47,118 nucleotides of DNA from DATJSN01 sp035504095 (GTDB lineage: Bacteria > Planctomycetota > Phycisphaerae > WQYP01). Below, piece by piece: positions 9,813-18,523 of the stretch (the first letter of the stretch is position 1; every line of letters begins with the position of its first letter). The translations under genes and the position numbers were made by a program. The DNA is taken from positions 1 to 47,118 of the forward strand of contig DATJSN010000040.1 in NCBI GenBank assembly GCA_035504095.1, given 5' to 3'. The notes below the pieces were generated by a model. That model was not told the DNA's origin, made no database searches, and worked only from the letters and a program-made list of their open reading frames with translations.

Positions 9813-12800
9813 CTATTCCTTTTCATGCGGCCAGTCAGATAGTTGTGGCAGGGACCTGGAGAAAATCATCTCAAGGTGCGTCATATGGTCCTTATGAAAT
9901 TGATCTTGTATATGAATAGTAATCGTCCATGTCATTCCATCTTTGGTTGTCCCGTTATTCAGGACCAGCAACTTTAAAGCCGCCCAGGGACCCCGGAAAT
10001 CCATGGTCACCGGAATGGCTCCGGCCACCGTCGGGTCTGTTTCAAAAAAATTCAGCTTGAGCGACGCCTGGGGTTGGTCCGGTATCGTGAGTTGACCCAG
10101 ACTGTCATCAGAGAGGTTGTCAAAATTTGCTATTCCCATGAGTTTGGCTTTCTCTTGCTCCGCACCCATGTCTGTAACGGTCATATAGGGCCAGATCGCT
10201 GATACCGTGTTGTTTGGATCTTGTTTGATATCCTTTGTAATAAACAGCTGACAGGTTAGCGCAGGCTCTGCTCCATTGCCAATGATAGCATCCAGTATCT
10301 TATAAATAGCGGCCACATTCGCGCCTGTTAAGTCAAATTTCTGGTAAGAGATATTCCCCTGCAGAACACTCCACCAATGGTTGAAATCGTCGTTATTGGT
10401 ATCCGCTACTTCTAAAGAAGACGTCGATGAGTCGAGCAGGTTATGAAAGTCCGGCGATAGCGTATTCAAATCGTAGAGCGACCATTCATTCTGCGGCGAA
10501 TCGGCGGAAGCGGGGATATATAAAGGAAAAGCCGGATTTTCCCATATCTTCGTCAGAACAACATCAGCCCGCTGTTGGCTTTCTTTGGCCAGGGTTCTTA
10601 AACCGCTCAGTGTTAACTGGCAGATATAGTTCGAGGCAAAATTCGGCGTTGTTGATGATGGTACGAAGATATAGTCGTTATATACTTTATCCGGCAATTC
10701 AGTTAACAGCGTTTGTCTGGCAACGGCGTAATCGTTCGCCAGTTGCGTCCATTGATTCAGCTTGTTCTGCACGTCATTTGCAAAGGACGTCTCGTTGAGG
10801 AGATTAAGACCCATTTTTATGTTGTTTTTAGCGTCGCTGATCCTGTTACTTAGTGAGTCTGGAATCGCGACCGCTTCCAGTGAACCGTTTACTTGCGCGC
10901 CCAGACTTTCCAGAGCGGCCAAAAGATGGCCTTCCTGTGGTAACTGGCTCAGATAGTTCGTCCATTTTCCGTCAGGTACATCGATCTTCAAACCGTCATC
11001 TAAAGTTGACAGCCAATAGACAAAGTAGGCTTGCCGGTAAGCGTCAAAGGCCGAGTTGGCTTGTTGATACTTAACGGAAAGATTGCTGGCATCAGCAATT
11101 GAATTGTAATTGTTTATTCCGCTGACGGCGTCAGAAAGCAGTTTTCCACACTGATACCATCCATCAAGCAGTTTCGCCGCTGGCAAGGGATCAAACGCGG
11201 GATTGAATGTTCCACCGGCATCGGAGGTGAATGGTATTGAAGGCTTGACTGGCGTTGTTGATCCGTTGACAGACGCCTGTTGTACTAATGATTCAATGGA
11301 TGCCGCATCGGCTGGAGCCTGACGAATGGCCAGGCCGATGGCCTGTCCGTATCGATATGACTCAATCAATGTCAGCGCTTTGAGTGCCGCTTGAATTGCT
11401 TCACTATTGTATGAAGCGTTAGCTTCCGAACCGGCGGCTTCAATCGTGTTCTTGGTCTGCTCAATCAGCGTTTCGGTTTGGGGCAGTTGGTCGGTGCTGA
11501 ATTCCTCCAGCCATCCTTTGATTTGCATAAGCGATGTCGGATCGGCGGGAGTATTGACCAAATTCGCAAGCGACTGATACATCGCCTGCCGCTGCCATAT
11601 CTCCAGGTCGGTCCCCGCCGGGGAAAGAAATTTTTGATCCAAATCAGCAAATTGCGGGTCGGCTTCTGTAGCGCTATTGGTTATTGCTGTTTGCAGGCTA
11701 TTCCACGATTGCTGGAGTGTTCCCGCCTGTGGCATCGAATTATCCATTGATTTAAACCAACCTGCGGCCTGTTCCAGGCGGTCCCACACCTGCAGTCGAT
11801 TTTGATTTAAAGCCGAGGCATAGTTCAGGTAAGAAATGGTAAGAGTGCCGAATTTTCCCAGCGCCGGCAAATTAGCACGAACTTGTGCGGCTGAAGTGGC
11901 CAATTCTTGCAGCAGCACCACAAGTTTGTTGTAAGACGCAGAGTCGGCGCCGTCGGTTGGAGTATATGCCGCGGCGACATTCATCATCTGACCCTCTGTC
12001 GCCTCATAATTTTCCAAAGCTGTCTCAAGATTCATGAGATGCTGTATATTCTTGTTTCCCGCCTTAACTATATTGTTTTCCCCATTAATGACGCTCTGAA
12101 TACCATTGGCAATGGAGTCCGCCGGATCCGCGGATTGGATTATGCTTTGCAGAGCCGACGACCACTGTTGATCCGGTGTATAAAGCGACCGAATGATTTT
12201 CTGGTTCAGAACGCTTTGATACTGCTTGTAGCTTTGGTAATCAGTCGGAGATAAAACGTAAGCGACCAGATAATCGATATTTGCCCGACTGTTCTCAGAC
12301 GCGTATGAGGTATCTTGAGGGTAATAAGCCAGATGCGCCAAATCAATTAATTCGCACAGGGCATCGGTACGCACCTTAAGATCCATTGGCGTCGCGGATT
12401 GTTGATCCAATGGTTCAGCGGAAAGCTTTGATTCACACGCCTGAATGATGGGCAACAGGGCTTCATCATTATAAATTTTCATGAATGCCTGGTGTTGTTG
12501 TTGATTGATCTTGTCGCCAAAGGCCAGAGAAATGGGCCGAAATATCCAGGGGATTTGAATATCTTTGCGGACAAGCTCGAATCCATCATTGTAAAAATCG
12601 GCCAGACGGCTTTCATTTGCTTCAATGGTATGCTTGCCGTTGTACCCGTAATTGGAGCCGTTATCGGAATCGTGAACGATCATTGCCATGTAATCGGGAT
12701 TATTCGACGTGTAAATCTGCGCGGCGACCTGCCAATATTGACGCGGATATCCCACGCTGTTTGTCAATTCGAAAAAAGCGTAAAAAGTGGATGCGAGTAG

Positions 12801-14174
12801 AATACCAACGGCCGCAAAGCCACTTACGAGCACCGCAATCTTGCGACGGCTCTGAAGTTTCTTGGCGTTGTTGGCACGCGTGACCAATCCATGTTCTTTG
12901 AATATTTTCTGAACGAACAGGTCACGCAGAAAATAGGCACGATCGCGCCGCCACACGCCACTCGACGGGAGCGCGTCAATGGACACCCCCAACGCCTGGG
13001 CCAGATCAGCATCTAACGCTTTACCCTCCGACAAAGAAGACGTGAAATATATGCCTCTTAGAAACAACGGTTTGGCCGACCATTCCCCAACGGCAAAAAT
13101 AATCTCCAAGTACTGTTTCAGCCGAGATGTAATTTGTAAGAGCGCCTCTGGAAATGCGTATAGCGTATCCATCTGATCCATCCGGCGCATATTGGGATCT
13201 TCTGTTTGGGCAGGATGGGCTAAGAGCAATCCTCTGCGTTCGGCCAGTTGGTCGCGTACTTGTTTAAGATAACTATCCAGTTTTTCGACATTGAATGGAA
13301 CATCAAGCGGCTCGGGATTGGACCATCCCATGATCTGATGTTGCAGGCGCGGATCCGTCAGATCATCAAAAAATTGACTAAAGCCCGGCAGATAGTCGGA
13401 TTTGGTTATTAAAACAAATACCGGAAAGCGCACACCCAGCGTGCGTTGAATATTAACAAGTTGCTGAGAAATTTTACCCGCGTTTTTAGCAATTACTTCG
13501 GCGGAATCCGTCAACAGACTCTCGGCGGGTATCACCAGTAACATGCCGTTAATCGGACAATTAGGCCTGTACGAACGAAGCAATTTAAGAAATTCCTGCC
13601 ATTCGCTGCTGGTGCCGGGCGCAACCTCCTCAAACATCAGCCGACCGGCGGTGTCGAGAATGACAGCATGGTTCGTAAACCACCAATTCATGTTGACTGT
13701 ACCGCCGGCGCCCTGGAGTTGATCGTGTAAACCAGGCGGAAATCCTACAGCGGAATGACGGATCGCTTCGGTCTTGCCCGACCCCGGCTGACCGACCAGA
13801 ACAAACCACGGTAAGCTATAAAGGTCTTTACCTGCCGCGCGAAATTTTTCTATGCCAGCAGCAAAAACGCGGCGTAACGAATCCAGATCCGCTAATTTTT
13901 TCGCTTCGCTGACCTGCTGTGGCGTCGACCCGGCGTTGGCCGCCAGGACTTTTTCCATCGGTTTGGATTTGCTTTTATTCCACCATCCCAGGATCACCTG
14001 AAAAAGCGCATACGCGACAATCGCGACAACCAGCAAGATCACCAGCAACAGCAATAATTGACCATGTCCCTCAACGGCCAGTGCGATTGCGCCCACCAGG
14101 CCCGCGCATACAACCGCGATTGCAGCTATCTTCTGAATGATGGACAGGTTTCCAACAAACGACAGGAAATCCAT
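9813..14174 (-). CDS. tssM: TssM/IcmF-like type VI secretion inner-membrane protein
   Basis: 1453 residues from the ATG at 14174 (AGGTG upstream), longer than the usual 1100-1200 of the family. Two membrane helices lie near residues 15-62. A cytoplasmic GTPase-like domain follows, with Walker A GQPGSGKT at 128-135 and ILDTAGR at 172-178, and a third helix (IAVLVSGFAAVGILLASTFY) falls before a very large periplasmic region. The C-terminal ~200 residues contain a beta-rich TssM tail. Known role: scaffold of the T6SS membrane complex, bound to TssL. It is transcribed with tssL upstream (56-bp gap) and tagF downstream. No TssJ lipoprotein is visible nearby. Both nucleotide-binding motifs are intact, so the protein does not look decayed. 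Confidence 0.9.
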   Translation of the reverse strand: MDFLSFVGNLSIIQKIAAIAVVCAGLVGAIALAVEGHGQLLLLLVILLVVAIVAYALFQVILGWWNKSKSKPMEKVLAANAGSTPQQVSEAKKLADLDSLRRVFAAGIEKFRAAGKDLYSLPWFVLVGQPGSGKTEAIRHSAVGFPPGLHDQLQGAGGTVNMNWWFTNHAVILDTAGRLMFEEVAPGTSSEWQEFLKLLRSYRPNCPINGMLLVIPAESLLTDSAEVIAKNAGKISQQLVNIQRTLGVRFPVFVLITKSDYLPGFSQFFDDLTDPRLQHQIMGWSNPEPLDVPFNVEKLDSYLKQVRDQLAERRGLLLAHPAQTEDPNMRRMDQMDTLYAFPEALLQITSRLKQYLEIIFAVGEWSAKPLFLRGIYFTSSLSEGKALDADLAQALGVSIDALPSSGVWRRDRAYFLRDLFVQKIFKEHGLVTRANNAKKLQSRRKIAVLVSGFAAVGILLASTFYAFFELTNSVGYPRQYWQVAAQIYTSNNPDYMAMIVHDSDNGSNYGYNGKHTIEANESRLADFYNDGFELVRKDIQIPWIFRPISLAFGDKINQQQHQAFMKIYNDEALLPIIQACESKLSAEPLDQQSATPMDLKVRTDALCELIDLAHLAYYPQDTSYASENSRANIDYLVAYVLSPTDYQSYKQYQSVLNQKIIRSLYTPDQQWSSALQSIIQSADPADSIANGIQSVINGENNIVKAGNKNIQHLMNLETALENYEATEGQMMNVAAAYTPTDGADSASYNKLVVLLQELATSAAQVRANLPALGKFGTLTISYLNYASALNQNRLQVWDRLEQAAGWFKSMDNSMPQAGTLQQSWNSLQTAITNSATEADPQFADLDQKFLSPAGTDLEIWQRQAMYQSLANLVNTPADPTSLMQIKGWLEEFSTDQLPQTETLIEQTKNTIEAAGSEANASYNSEAIQAALKALTLIESYRYGQAIGLAIRQAPADAASIESLVQQASVNGSTTPVKPSIPFTSDAGGTFNPAFDPLPAAKLLDGWYQCGKLLSDAVSGINNYNSIADASNLSVKYQQANSAFDAYRQAYFVYWLSTLDDGLKIDVPDGKWTNYLSQLPQEGHLLAALESLGAQVNGSLEAVAIPDSLSNRISDAKNNIKMGLNLLNETSFANDVQNKLNQWTQLANDYAVARQTLLTELPDKVYNDYIFVPSSTTPNFASNYICQLTLSGLRTLAKESQQRADVVLTKIWENPAFPLYIPASADSPQNEWSLYDLNTLSPDFHNLLDSSTSSLEVADTNNDDFNHWWSVLQGNISYQKFDLTGANVAAIYKILDAIIGNGAEPALTCQLFITKDIKQDPNNTVSAIWPYMTVTDMGAEQEKAKLMGIANFDNLSDDSLGQLTIPDQPQASLKLNFFETDPTVAGAIPVTMDFRGPWAALKLLVLNNGTTKDGMTWTITIHIQDQFHKDHMTHLEMIFSRSLPQLSDWPHEKE

Positions 14175-14230
14175 AGTCTTATTCACCTGCAAAAACCGCT
14201 TTACTCATTTTGGCGGTTCGACAAAAAACT

Positions 14231-14962
14231 TTATTTTTGCAAAATTTTATCCAAAGCATTATTTAACTGGCCGATACTTTGGTGGAAAAGATAAAAATTC
14301 GCGATCAACAGTGTCACAAAGCACACCAACAACACCACGGCAATGCCGAAAAGTTTTACCCCGGGCGGTTCGATAAGATTAGCGGTGTTAACGTGCTCAT
14401 AATTTTCAGGACAAATTTTTCGCATATCCGTGTCCTTCGCACCGGCATAAAGCCGCGCACGAACCTCTTTGATCTTTTTCTTCAAATACTCGGGTTGGTC
14501 TCTGTAGGAACCGGTAAAGCCTAAACCCAAACAGGCAGAGAATATTTTTAATCGCCATATAGCCGCCGGCGATTTGTCCTTCAGTGTTTCGTCCAACAAG
14601 ACGAAAAATTTCTCATTGCCGTTCGGTTCGTTGTAATCGGATGCGATTTCTTTAAACTTTTTGGAAATCGTATAGCCGCCTTCTTTTATGGTAAAGTCGG
14701 CGAAAAAGATCAGGGGCTGTTCAATTTTTTCAAATTCTACGGCTAATTCATCAGAGGCAGTTGCCCCGTTTTTCATCTTTGCTAACAGTTCATTGATGTC
14801 AGCCCGCACTTGATCGGCGTCTATTTGTGCGCCATTACGTGCTGAGCGGTTCAGGCGGCAAAAATATTGAAAGAATGGTTCTGTAAGGTCCAGAAGCGTC
14901 AGTCGCGCTTCGCTGGCGTGCAGAAAATGAAAAAATGGATCGTTCAGATCTACAAGCGTCAT
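14231..14962 (-). CDS. tssL: TssL/DotU-family inner-membrane protein
   Basis: 243 residues starting at ATG 14962 with AGGA 6 bases upstream. The DotU signature is clear: a TLLDLTEPFFQYFCRLN helix near the N-terminus, LGLGFTGSYR in the middle, and a single C-terminal membrane helix (LFGIAVVLLVCFVTLLIANFYLF), making it a tail-anchored protein with a cytoplasmic domain. Known role: it forms the T6SS membrane complex with TssM and contacts the baseplate. There is no C-terminal peptidoglycan-binding (OmpA-like) extension. The N-terminus shows a near-duplicate of the first motif, MTLVDLNDPFFHFL, directly before the canonical one. It lies 63 bp downstream of the unknown gene at 15026-15958. Confidence 0.85.
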   Translation of the reverse strand: MTLVDLNDPFFHFLHASEARLTLLDLTEPFFQYFCRLNRSARNGAQIDADQVRADINELLAKMKNGATASDELAVEFEKIEQPLIFFADFTIKEGGYTISKKFKEIASDYNEPNGNEKFFVLLDETLKDKSPAAIWRLKIFSACLGLGFTGSYRDQPEYLKKKIKEVRARLYAGAKDTDMRKICPENYEHVNTANLIEPPGVKLFGIAVVLLVCFVTLLIANFYLFHQSIGQLNNALDKILQK

Positions 14963-15025
14963 AAACTATCCTGTTCCGTTAATGAGTGCGTGACGTTGGT
15001 CCATCGACGCGCAGTCAGGCATTGT

Positions 15026-15958
15026 TTAGATTACCCTATCCACGAATTCACGAACAATCTCCCTGATCTCATGATCCACGTCCGCTTCATCAAGATTTTC
15101 TGCAGCCAGTTCACAGTATTTTTCCCAACACAAAATTTTTATAGATGCCAGAAACTTTTTGTGTTCGGTTCGAACAGCGGCTTCAATTTCTGCCGGTGCG
15201 AATTTCTTTCCGTAACGAGATGAAAATTGGCGCCCCGTTTCCCCCACGGAAGATAGCAACGCCGCATTAAGTTTTCGAAGCTTTTCCAATTCGTTTGACA
15301 CCTGCTCGCGGGATACTTCCGGATCGTTGGCCATGAAACGGCTTATAAGACGTTGCAGCGGCGCTCCACGATGCATTTTCGATCCCGGTGCGATGATCTT
15401 CCACATGTTCCACGCAATTTGATCGATGCTCAACGTTAAGTCGGAAAGTATGAGGGCCAGTTCCAGCACATGGCCCGCATGGGGATGTAAACCATCTTCC
15501 AATTGGAGACGGTTTCGAAATTTAGACAGTGGTTCGCCAGGCCAGTCCGGACCGGATCGTGGAATAAGGCCGGCATCAGCCAATCGTTCAATTAGAGTTT
15601 CTTTTAGCGCCTGCGGCAATTTGGGGGCCAGCTTGCAAAGTTGTTGCACCAGAAAGAATGGGTCCTGCTGATCCATCGCGCCGGCATTGGAATTCGCCTC
15701 TGTTTGGCTTTGCACGGATGCGTTAACCTGTTGTCGGGTGATATCATTGCCATCCCAACGCGGAAATTGTTCAGCAAGGGCGGAGCAAAATTCCGGTCTT
15801 TGGGTTGGAGCAATTACCGCCATCGACCGCTTGATTTCATTGGAAATAAATTCCTGTCGAGCCTGAAGCGGTTCCTGCATCATGTCCGCTTGAAGGGCTC
15901 GGATTCGGTTGGCAAGCCGCGCTGCCTCAGGCAAAATGTCTGAATCCATCTCTGTCAT
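15026..15958 (-). CDS. Unknown protein, first gene of the T6SS-like operon
   Basis: About 311 residues from the ATG at 15958 (another in-frame ATG lies at 15949, and a TTG at 15991). I do not recognise a named family with certainty. It is soluble, largely alpha-helical and charged, with no signal peptide or membrane helix. The C-terminal half has a segment REQVSNELEKLRKLNAALL followed by ETGRQFSSRYGKKFAP and a C-terminal CWEKYCELAAENLDEA. In style this resembles the helical C-terminal domain of T6SS FHA proteins (TagH/ImpI), but no FHA domain is present. Position just upstream of tssL on the same strand suggests a role in the same apparatus. That link is inference. Confidence 0.6.
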   Translation of the reverse strand: MTEMDSDILPEAARLANRIRALQADMMQEPLQARQEFISNEIKRSMAVIAPTQRPEFCSALAEQFPRWDGNDITRQQVNASVQSQTEANSNAGAMDQQDPFFLVQQLCKLAPKLPQALKETLIERLADAGLIPRSGPDWPGEPLSKFRNRLQLEDGLHPHAGHVLELALILSDLTLSIDQIAWNMWKIIAPGSKMHRGAPLQRLISRFMANDPEVSREQVSNELEKLRKLNAALLSSVGETGRQFSSRYGKKFAPAEIEAAVRTEHKKFLASIKILCWEKYCELAAENLDEADVDHEIREIVREFVDRVI

Positions 15959-16290
15959 ATGATCTCGTTGACGTAATACTGGATCGCGCAATCTTGCATG
16001 GAACGATCAGCCCACTTCTGATCCCAAAGCCTATCCAGATGTTCTAAACTAATATAAAACCACCGCTTATGTAACGCAAGCAAAACATGGCAATTCGAGC
16101 AAAAACCAGAACATGTAGTTGTGAAAATAGCTTACGAATCGCATGATTGCAACAATATTTTTTTAGTGCAGAAGACGCGGAATTTGGTCGTCTTCTCGAT
16201 GTCTTAGCATTTAAACTTGACAGGCCGCTAAACGGAGTTCTATAACACATTACGAGTTGGAAATTAGGTCTTTTTTTTCGAGATGTCATC
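15959..16290. other. Divergent intergenic region between T6SS-like operon and CHAT gene
   Basis: A 332-bp AT-rich spacer separating two genes that point away from each other, so it should hold promoters for both. A good promoter for the rightward gene is present (16217-16246). I see no convincing promoter for the leftward operon. An antisense reading frame at 16044-16292 has no domain and I do not call it a gene. Confidence 0.6.
16217..16246 (+). promoter_or_regulatory. Sigma-70-type promoter for the CHAT gene
   Basis: A perfect -35 hexamer TTGACA at 16217-16222 and a -10-like TATAAC at 16241-16246 are separated by 18 bp. A transcript starting near 16253 would have a leader of about 38 bases before the ATG at 16291. 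No operator-like repeat overlaps it. Confidence 0.55.
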
Positions 16291-16902
16291 ATGGTCGATA
16301 AAACCCGCGTTTTGTTTATAGCAGCAGATCCAGTGGACGTTGATTCATCGAAATTGAACGAAGAAATTCAGGAAGTAGAGCAACATATTCGAACGCCTGG
16401 TTTTCTCGAAGCTTTTGATTTAACTTCTAAATGGGCTCTTCGCTCTCAGGACCTGATCCAGGCCTTCCAGGATGTTCGTCCGGATATTGTTCACATCAGC
16501 GGCCATCGCTGCCGGATGTCTGAGTTTGTACTTGAGGACGCTCGTGGTATAGCCAAACCGGTTTCAGAATCCGCCCTGACCGAGCTATTCAGTCATGCGA
16601 AAGATAATGCCCGGCTGGTATTGCTTAATATGTGTCATTCGGGGCACCTGGCAAAGGCCATCAGCAACGTAATTGACTGTGCGATTGGAATAAACCAGCG
16701 TATTGACGACAAAGAAGCGGTTGTCTTCTCATCTCAATTTTATGGAGCACTGGCCTTGGGTCAGTCCGTCAGGAATTCATTTGAGCAGGGGCGAACCGCA
16801 CTCATGGTGGATGGAATTCCCGAAGAAAAGACCCCAATGCTTTTCATTCGTCCGGGCGCTGATGCCCTTCAGATTTCTTTTAGCAACCATAAGTCGAATT
16901 AG
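16291..16902 (+). CDS. CHAT-domain caspase-like protease, stand-alone
   Basis: 203 residues consisting of a CHAT domain alone. The N-terminus (RVLFIAADPVDVDSSKLNEE) matches the usual CHAT opening, in which a short strand is followed by a LDEE-like helix. The catalytic dyad is visible: His72 in HISGH (70s region) and Cys115 in LLNMCHSGHL. These are followed by the IGINQRIDDKEAVVFSSQFY stretch typical of the family. Known relatives are caspase-like cysteine proteases or regulatory modules, several of which act in antiviral or programmed-death systems. This one has no partner domain and no signal peptide, so it is cytoplasmic. ATG at 16291 has only a weak GAGAT upstream. It is transcribed divergently from the TssL/TssM operon; a substrate is not evident. 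Confidence 0.85.
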   Translation: MVDKTRVLFIAADPVDVDSSKLNEEIQEVEQHIRTPGFLEAFDLTSKWALRSQDLIQAFQDVRPDIVHISGHRCRMSEFVLEDARGIAKPVSESALTELFSHAKDNARLVLLNMCHSGHLAKAISNVIDCAIGINQRIDDKEAVVFSSQFYGALALGQSVRNSFEQGRTALMVDGIPEEKTPMLFIRPGADALQISFSNHKSN

Positions 16903-16924
16903 GCTCTGCTACGCTGATTTTTTG

Positions 16925-16952
16925 GCTACAAAATATTTATACGTAGCTTTTT
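16925..16952 (+). terminator. Possible intrinsic terminator after CHAT gene
   Basis: GCTAC (16925-16929) pairs with GTAGC (16943-16947) across a 13-base AT-rich loop and is followed directly by TTTTT. The stem is short. A wider pairing of GCTACG (16908-16913) with CGTAGC (16942-16947) is also possible. It lies between convergent genes. Confidence 0.4.
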
Positions 16953-16974
16953 AAAAATAAAATACGCGAAAAGA

Positions 16975-18144
16975 TCAGATGATTTTGTGCGTCGCCAGGT
17001 CAATAGTGATTTGTTCGCGCAATTCACGATGGATTCCCACCAGGGCATTGAACTGGATAATCAGCAGCTTGGCCGTCGCCGTAACGGTCAAATATCCGTA
17101 ATCCTTAAATGCGCTGCGATAGAAAACTGTGCCGGTGCTGTCATGAACGATGGTGGGAGCGGGTACGGTCTGAAGCCCTATCCCGCCGGTGCCGACAATT
17201 AAATATGGAATGGTGCATTCTTTGCCATTCAAAATTTGCGTACGCACATAATGCTGATAATTATGCGTATGGGCGGAAATGACCGCATCAGGCAAAATAT
17301 TCGCGTCAGTGCAGCAACTATCGATATCCGCAAGCATTTCCGGACTACCCGGATACCCGGGGCCTGAGGAGTGAAATCCGCGCGCAAAAGGCGGATGATG
17401 TACGGCGATGATCAGCGCGTTACGCGGTCCATTGGCGCGGGCGGCGGCAATGGCGGCCAGGCGTGAATGCAGCCAAATTTTCTGCTTATGCCCAATATAG
17501 TGGTTGCTGATAATGCCTACGTTCTCTTCAGAGTTCGAGTAAAGTCCAAGGATATCCACAAATGGGGCCTTCAGATGCCAGTGCGGGCCGGGTTGATTCG
17601 GCATGAGTACGCCGAACTCGGTGGCCAACGGCGGCTGACTTTCCGGCGGCGTGCAGAAGTTTGCCTCAAAAGCGTTTAGCGTCGTCGGGTCGGTCGGTAG
17701 AAGTTCCTCTCCATCGTGGTTTCCGGGAATGGCAAAAATCAAACGGTCGTAGTGATCGTATATCCGGTAGAATTTGTCGGCATACCCCGCTTCTTTGTTT
17801 GATCCGTAAATGATATCTCCCAGAAGAATCAAACAACTCGGTCCCAATTCGTGATTGGTATTATTGATGTCCCGCGCCATGGCTTCGGCAACGTTTTTCT
17901 GCTCATTCGAGCCTACGCCGGTGTCACCGGTCATGTGGAAAATGAATTTGCCGCTGGAGACGATTTTATTGACGGCCTCGGGGCCAAAGTAATAGGTCAA
18001 ATCCATGATGCAATCGGTGCTCGGATGCGGGAAGGGTAGCCCAAGACCCTGGTAATCATTGCTGCTTCGGCGGGACGCCAGGTGCGTGCTCACGGATGGA
18101 AACTTTAAATGCGCGTTTGCAGGCGTTGGAGTGGTTTCGGGCAT
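16975..18144 (-). CDS. Calcineurin-like metallophosphoesterase
   Basis: 389 residues from ATG 18144. The five metallophosphoesterase motifs appear in order: HMTGDTG, LLGDIIYG, IPGNHDGE, AVHHPPFARG and SAHTHNYQHYVR, supplying the Asp/His/Asn ligands of a dinuclear metal site. About 60 residues precede the first motif. No signal peptide is evident, so it is probably cytoplasmic. The GNHD motif and the GHxH-type final motif are like those in purple acid phosphatase and related phosphodiesterases, but the substrate cannot be told from sequence. It converges with the CHAT gene and diverges from the SPFH gene. I see no sign that it belongs to either neighbour's operon. Confidence 0.85.
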   Translation of the reverse strand: MPETTPTPANAHLKFPSVSTHLASRRSSNDYQGLGLPFPHPSTDCIMDLTYYFGPEAVNKIVSSGKFIFHMTGDTGVGSNEQKNVAEAMARDINNTNHELGPSCLILLGDIIYGSNKEAGYADKFYRIYDHYDRLIFAIPGNHDGEELLPTDPTTLNAFEANFCTPPESQPPLATEFGVLMPNQPGPHWHLKAPFVDILGLYSNSEENVGIISNHYIGHKQKIWLHSRLAAIAAARANGPRNALIIAVHHPPFARGFHSSGPGYPGSPEMLADIDSCCTDANILPDAVISAHTHNYQHYVRTQILNGKECTIPYLIVGTGGIGLQTVPAPTIVHDSTGTVFYRSAFKDYGYLTVTATAKLLIIQFNALVGIHRELREQITIDLATHKII

Positions 18145-18523
18145 AAGAACACCATTTTGAATTTACAATCAATGCGAACGGACTATCTCGTATTTCGGGC
18201 GAGCCGAAGCCGGGGGTAAGTGTAACACATGAAGGGGATAGGGAATAGTGGTTACACGCGCAATGGTGAAGTGGTGATTAAGCAACTACAGCCGGGCAAT
18301 CTTTACTATGCGTAAGTTTCCTCCTACAGGCCATATTCCGCTGTGTTTTCACTTGGGACGTTTAGTCATCTATACAAAATCGACCCCTGTTCTCAAAAAT
18401 GACCGCCCCGGTTATTATGTCCCCCGGATTTTCGTTGTAACTATTTTTTAATTCGAGCGGTTCATCGGCGCTGGGCCATTTTGGCATGCGATAAAACGCT
18501 AAATTCCCGCAAAGGAGATTCAG
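18145..18523. other. Divergent intergenic region, no gene seen
   Basis: 379 bp between the leftward phosphoesterase gene and the rightward SPFH gene. It should contain promoters for both, but no convincing -35/-10 pair stands out. A strong SD (AAAGGAG) near 18511 serves the SPFH gene. No RNA gene or repeat was recognised. Confidence 0.5.

Noticed and set aside
16044..16292. Open frame antisense to the CHAT start
   Set aside because: No domain, weak start; it overlaps the promoter of the CHAT gene.
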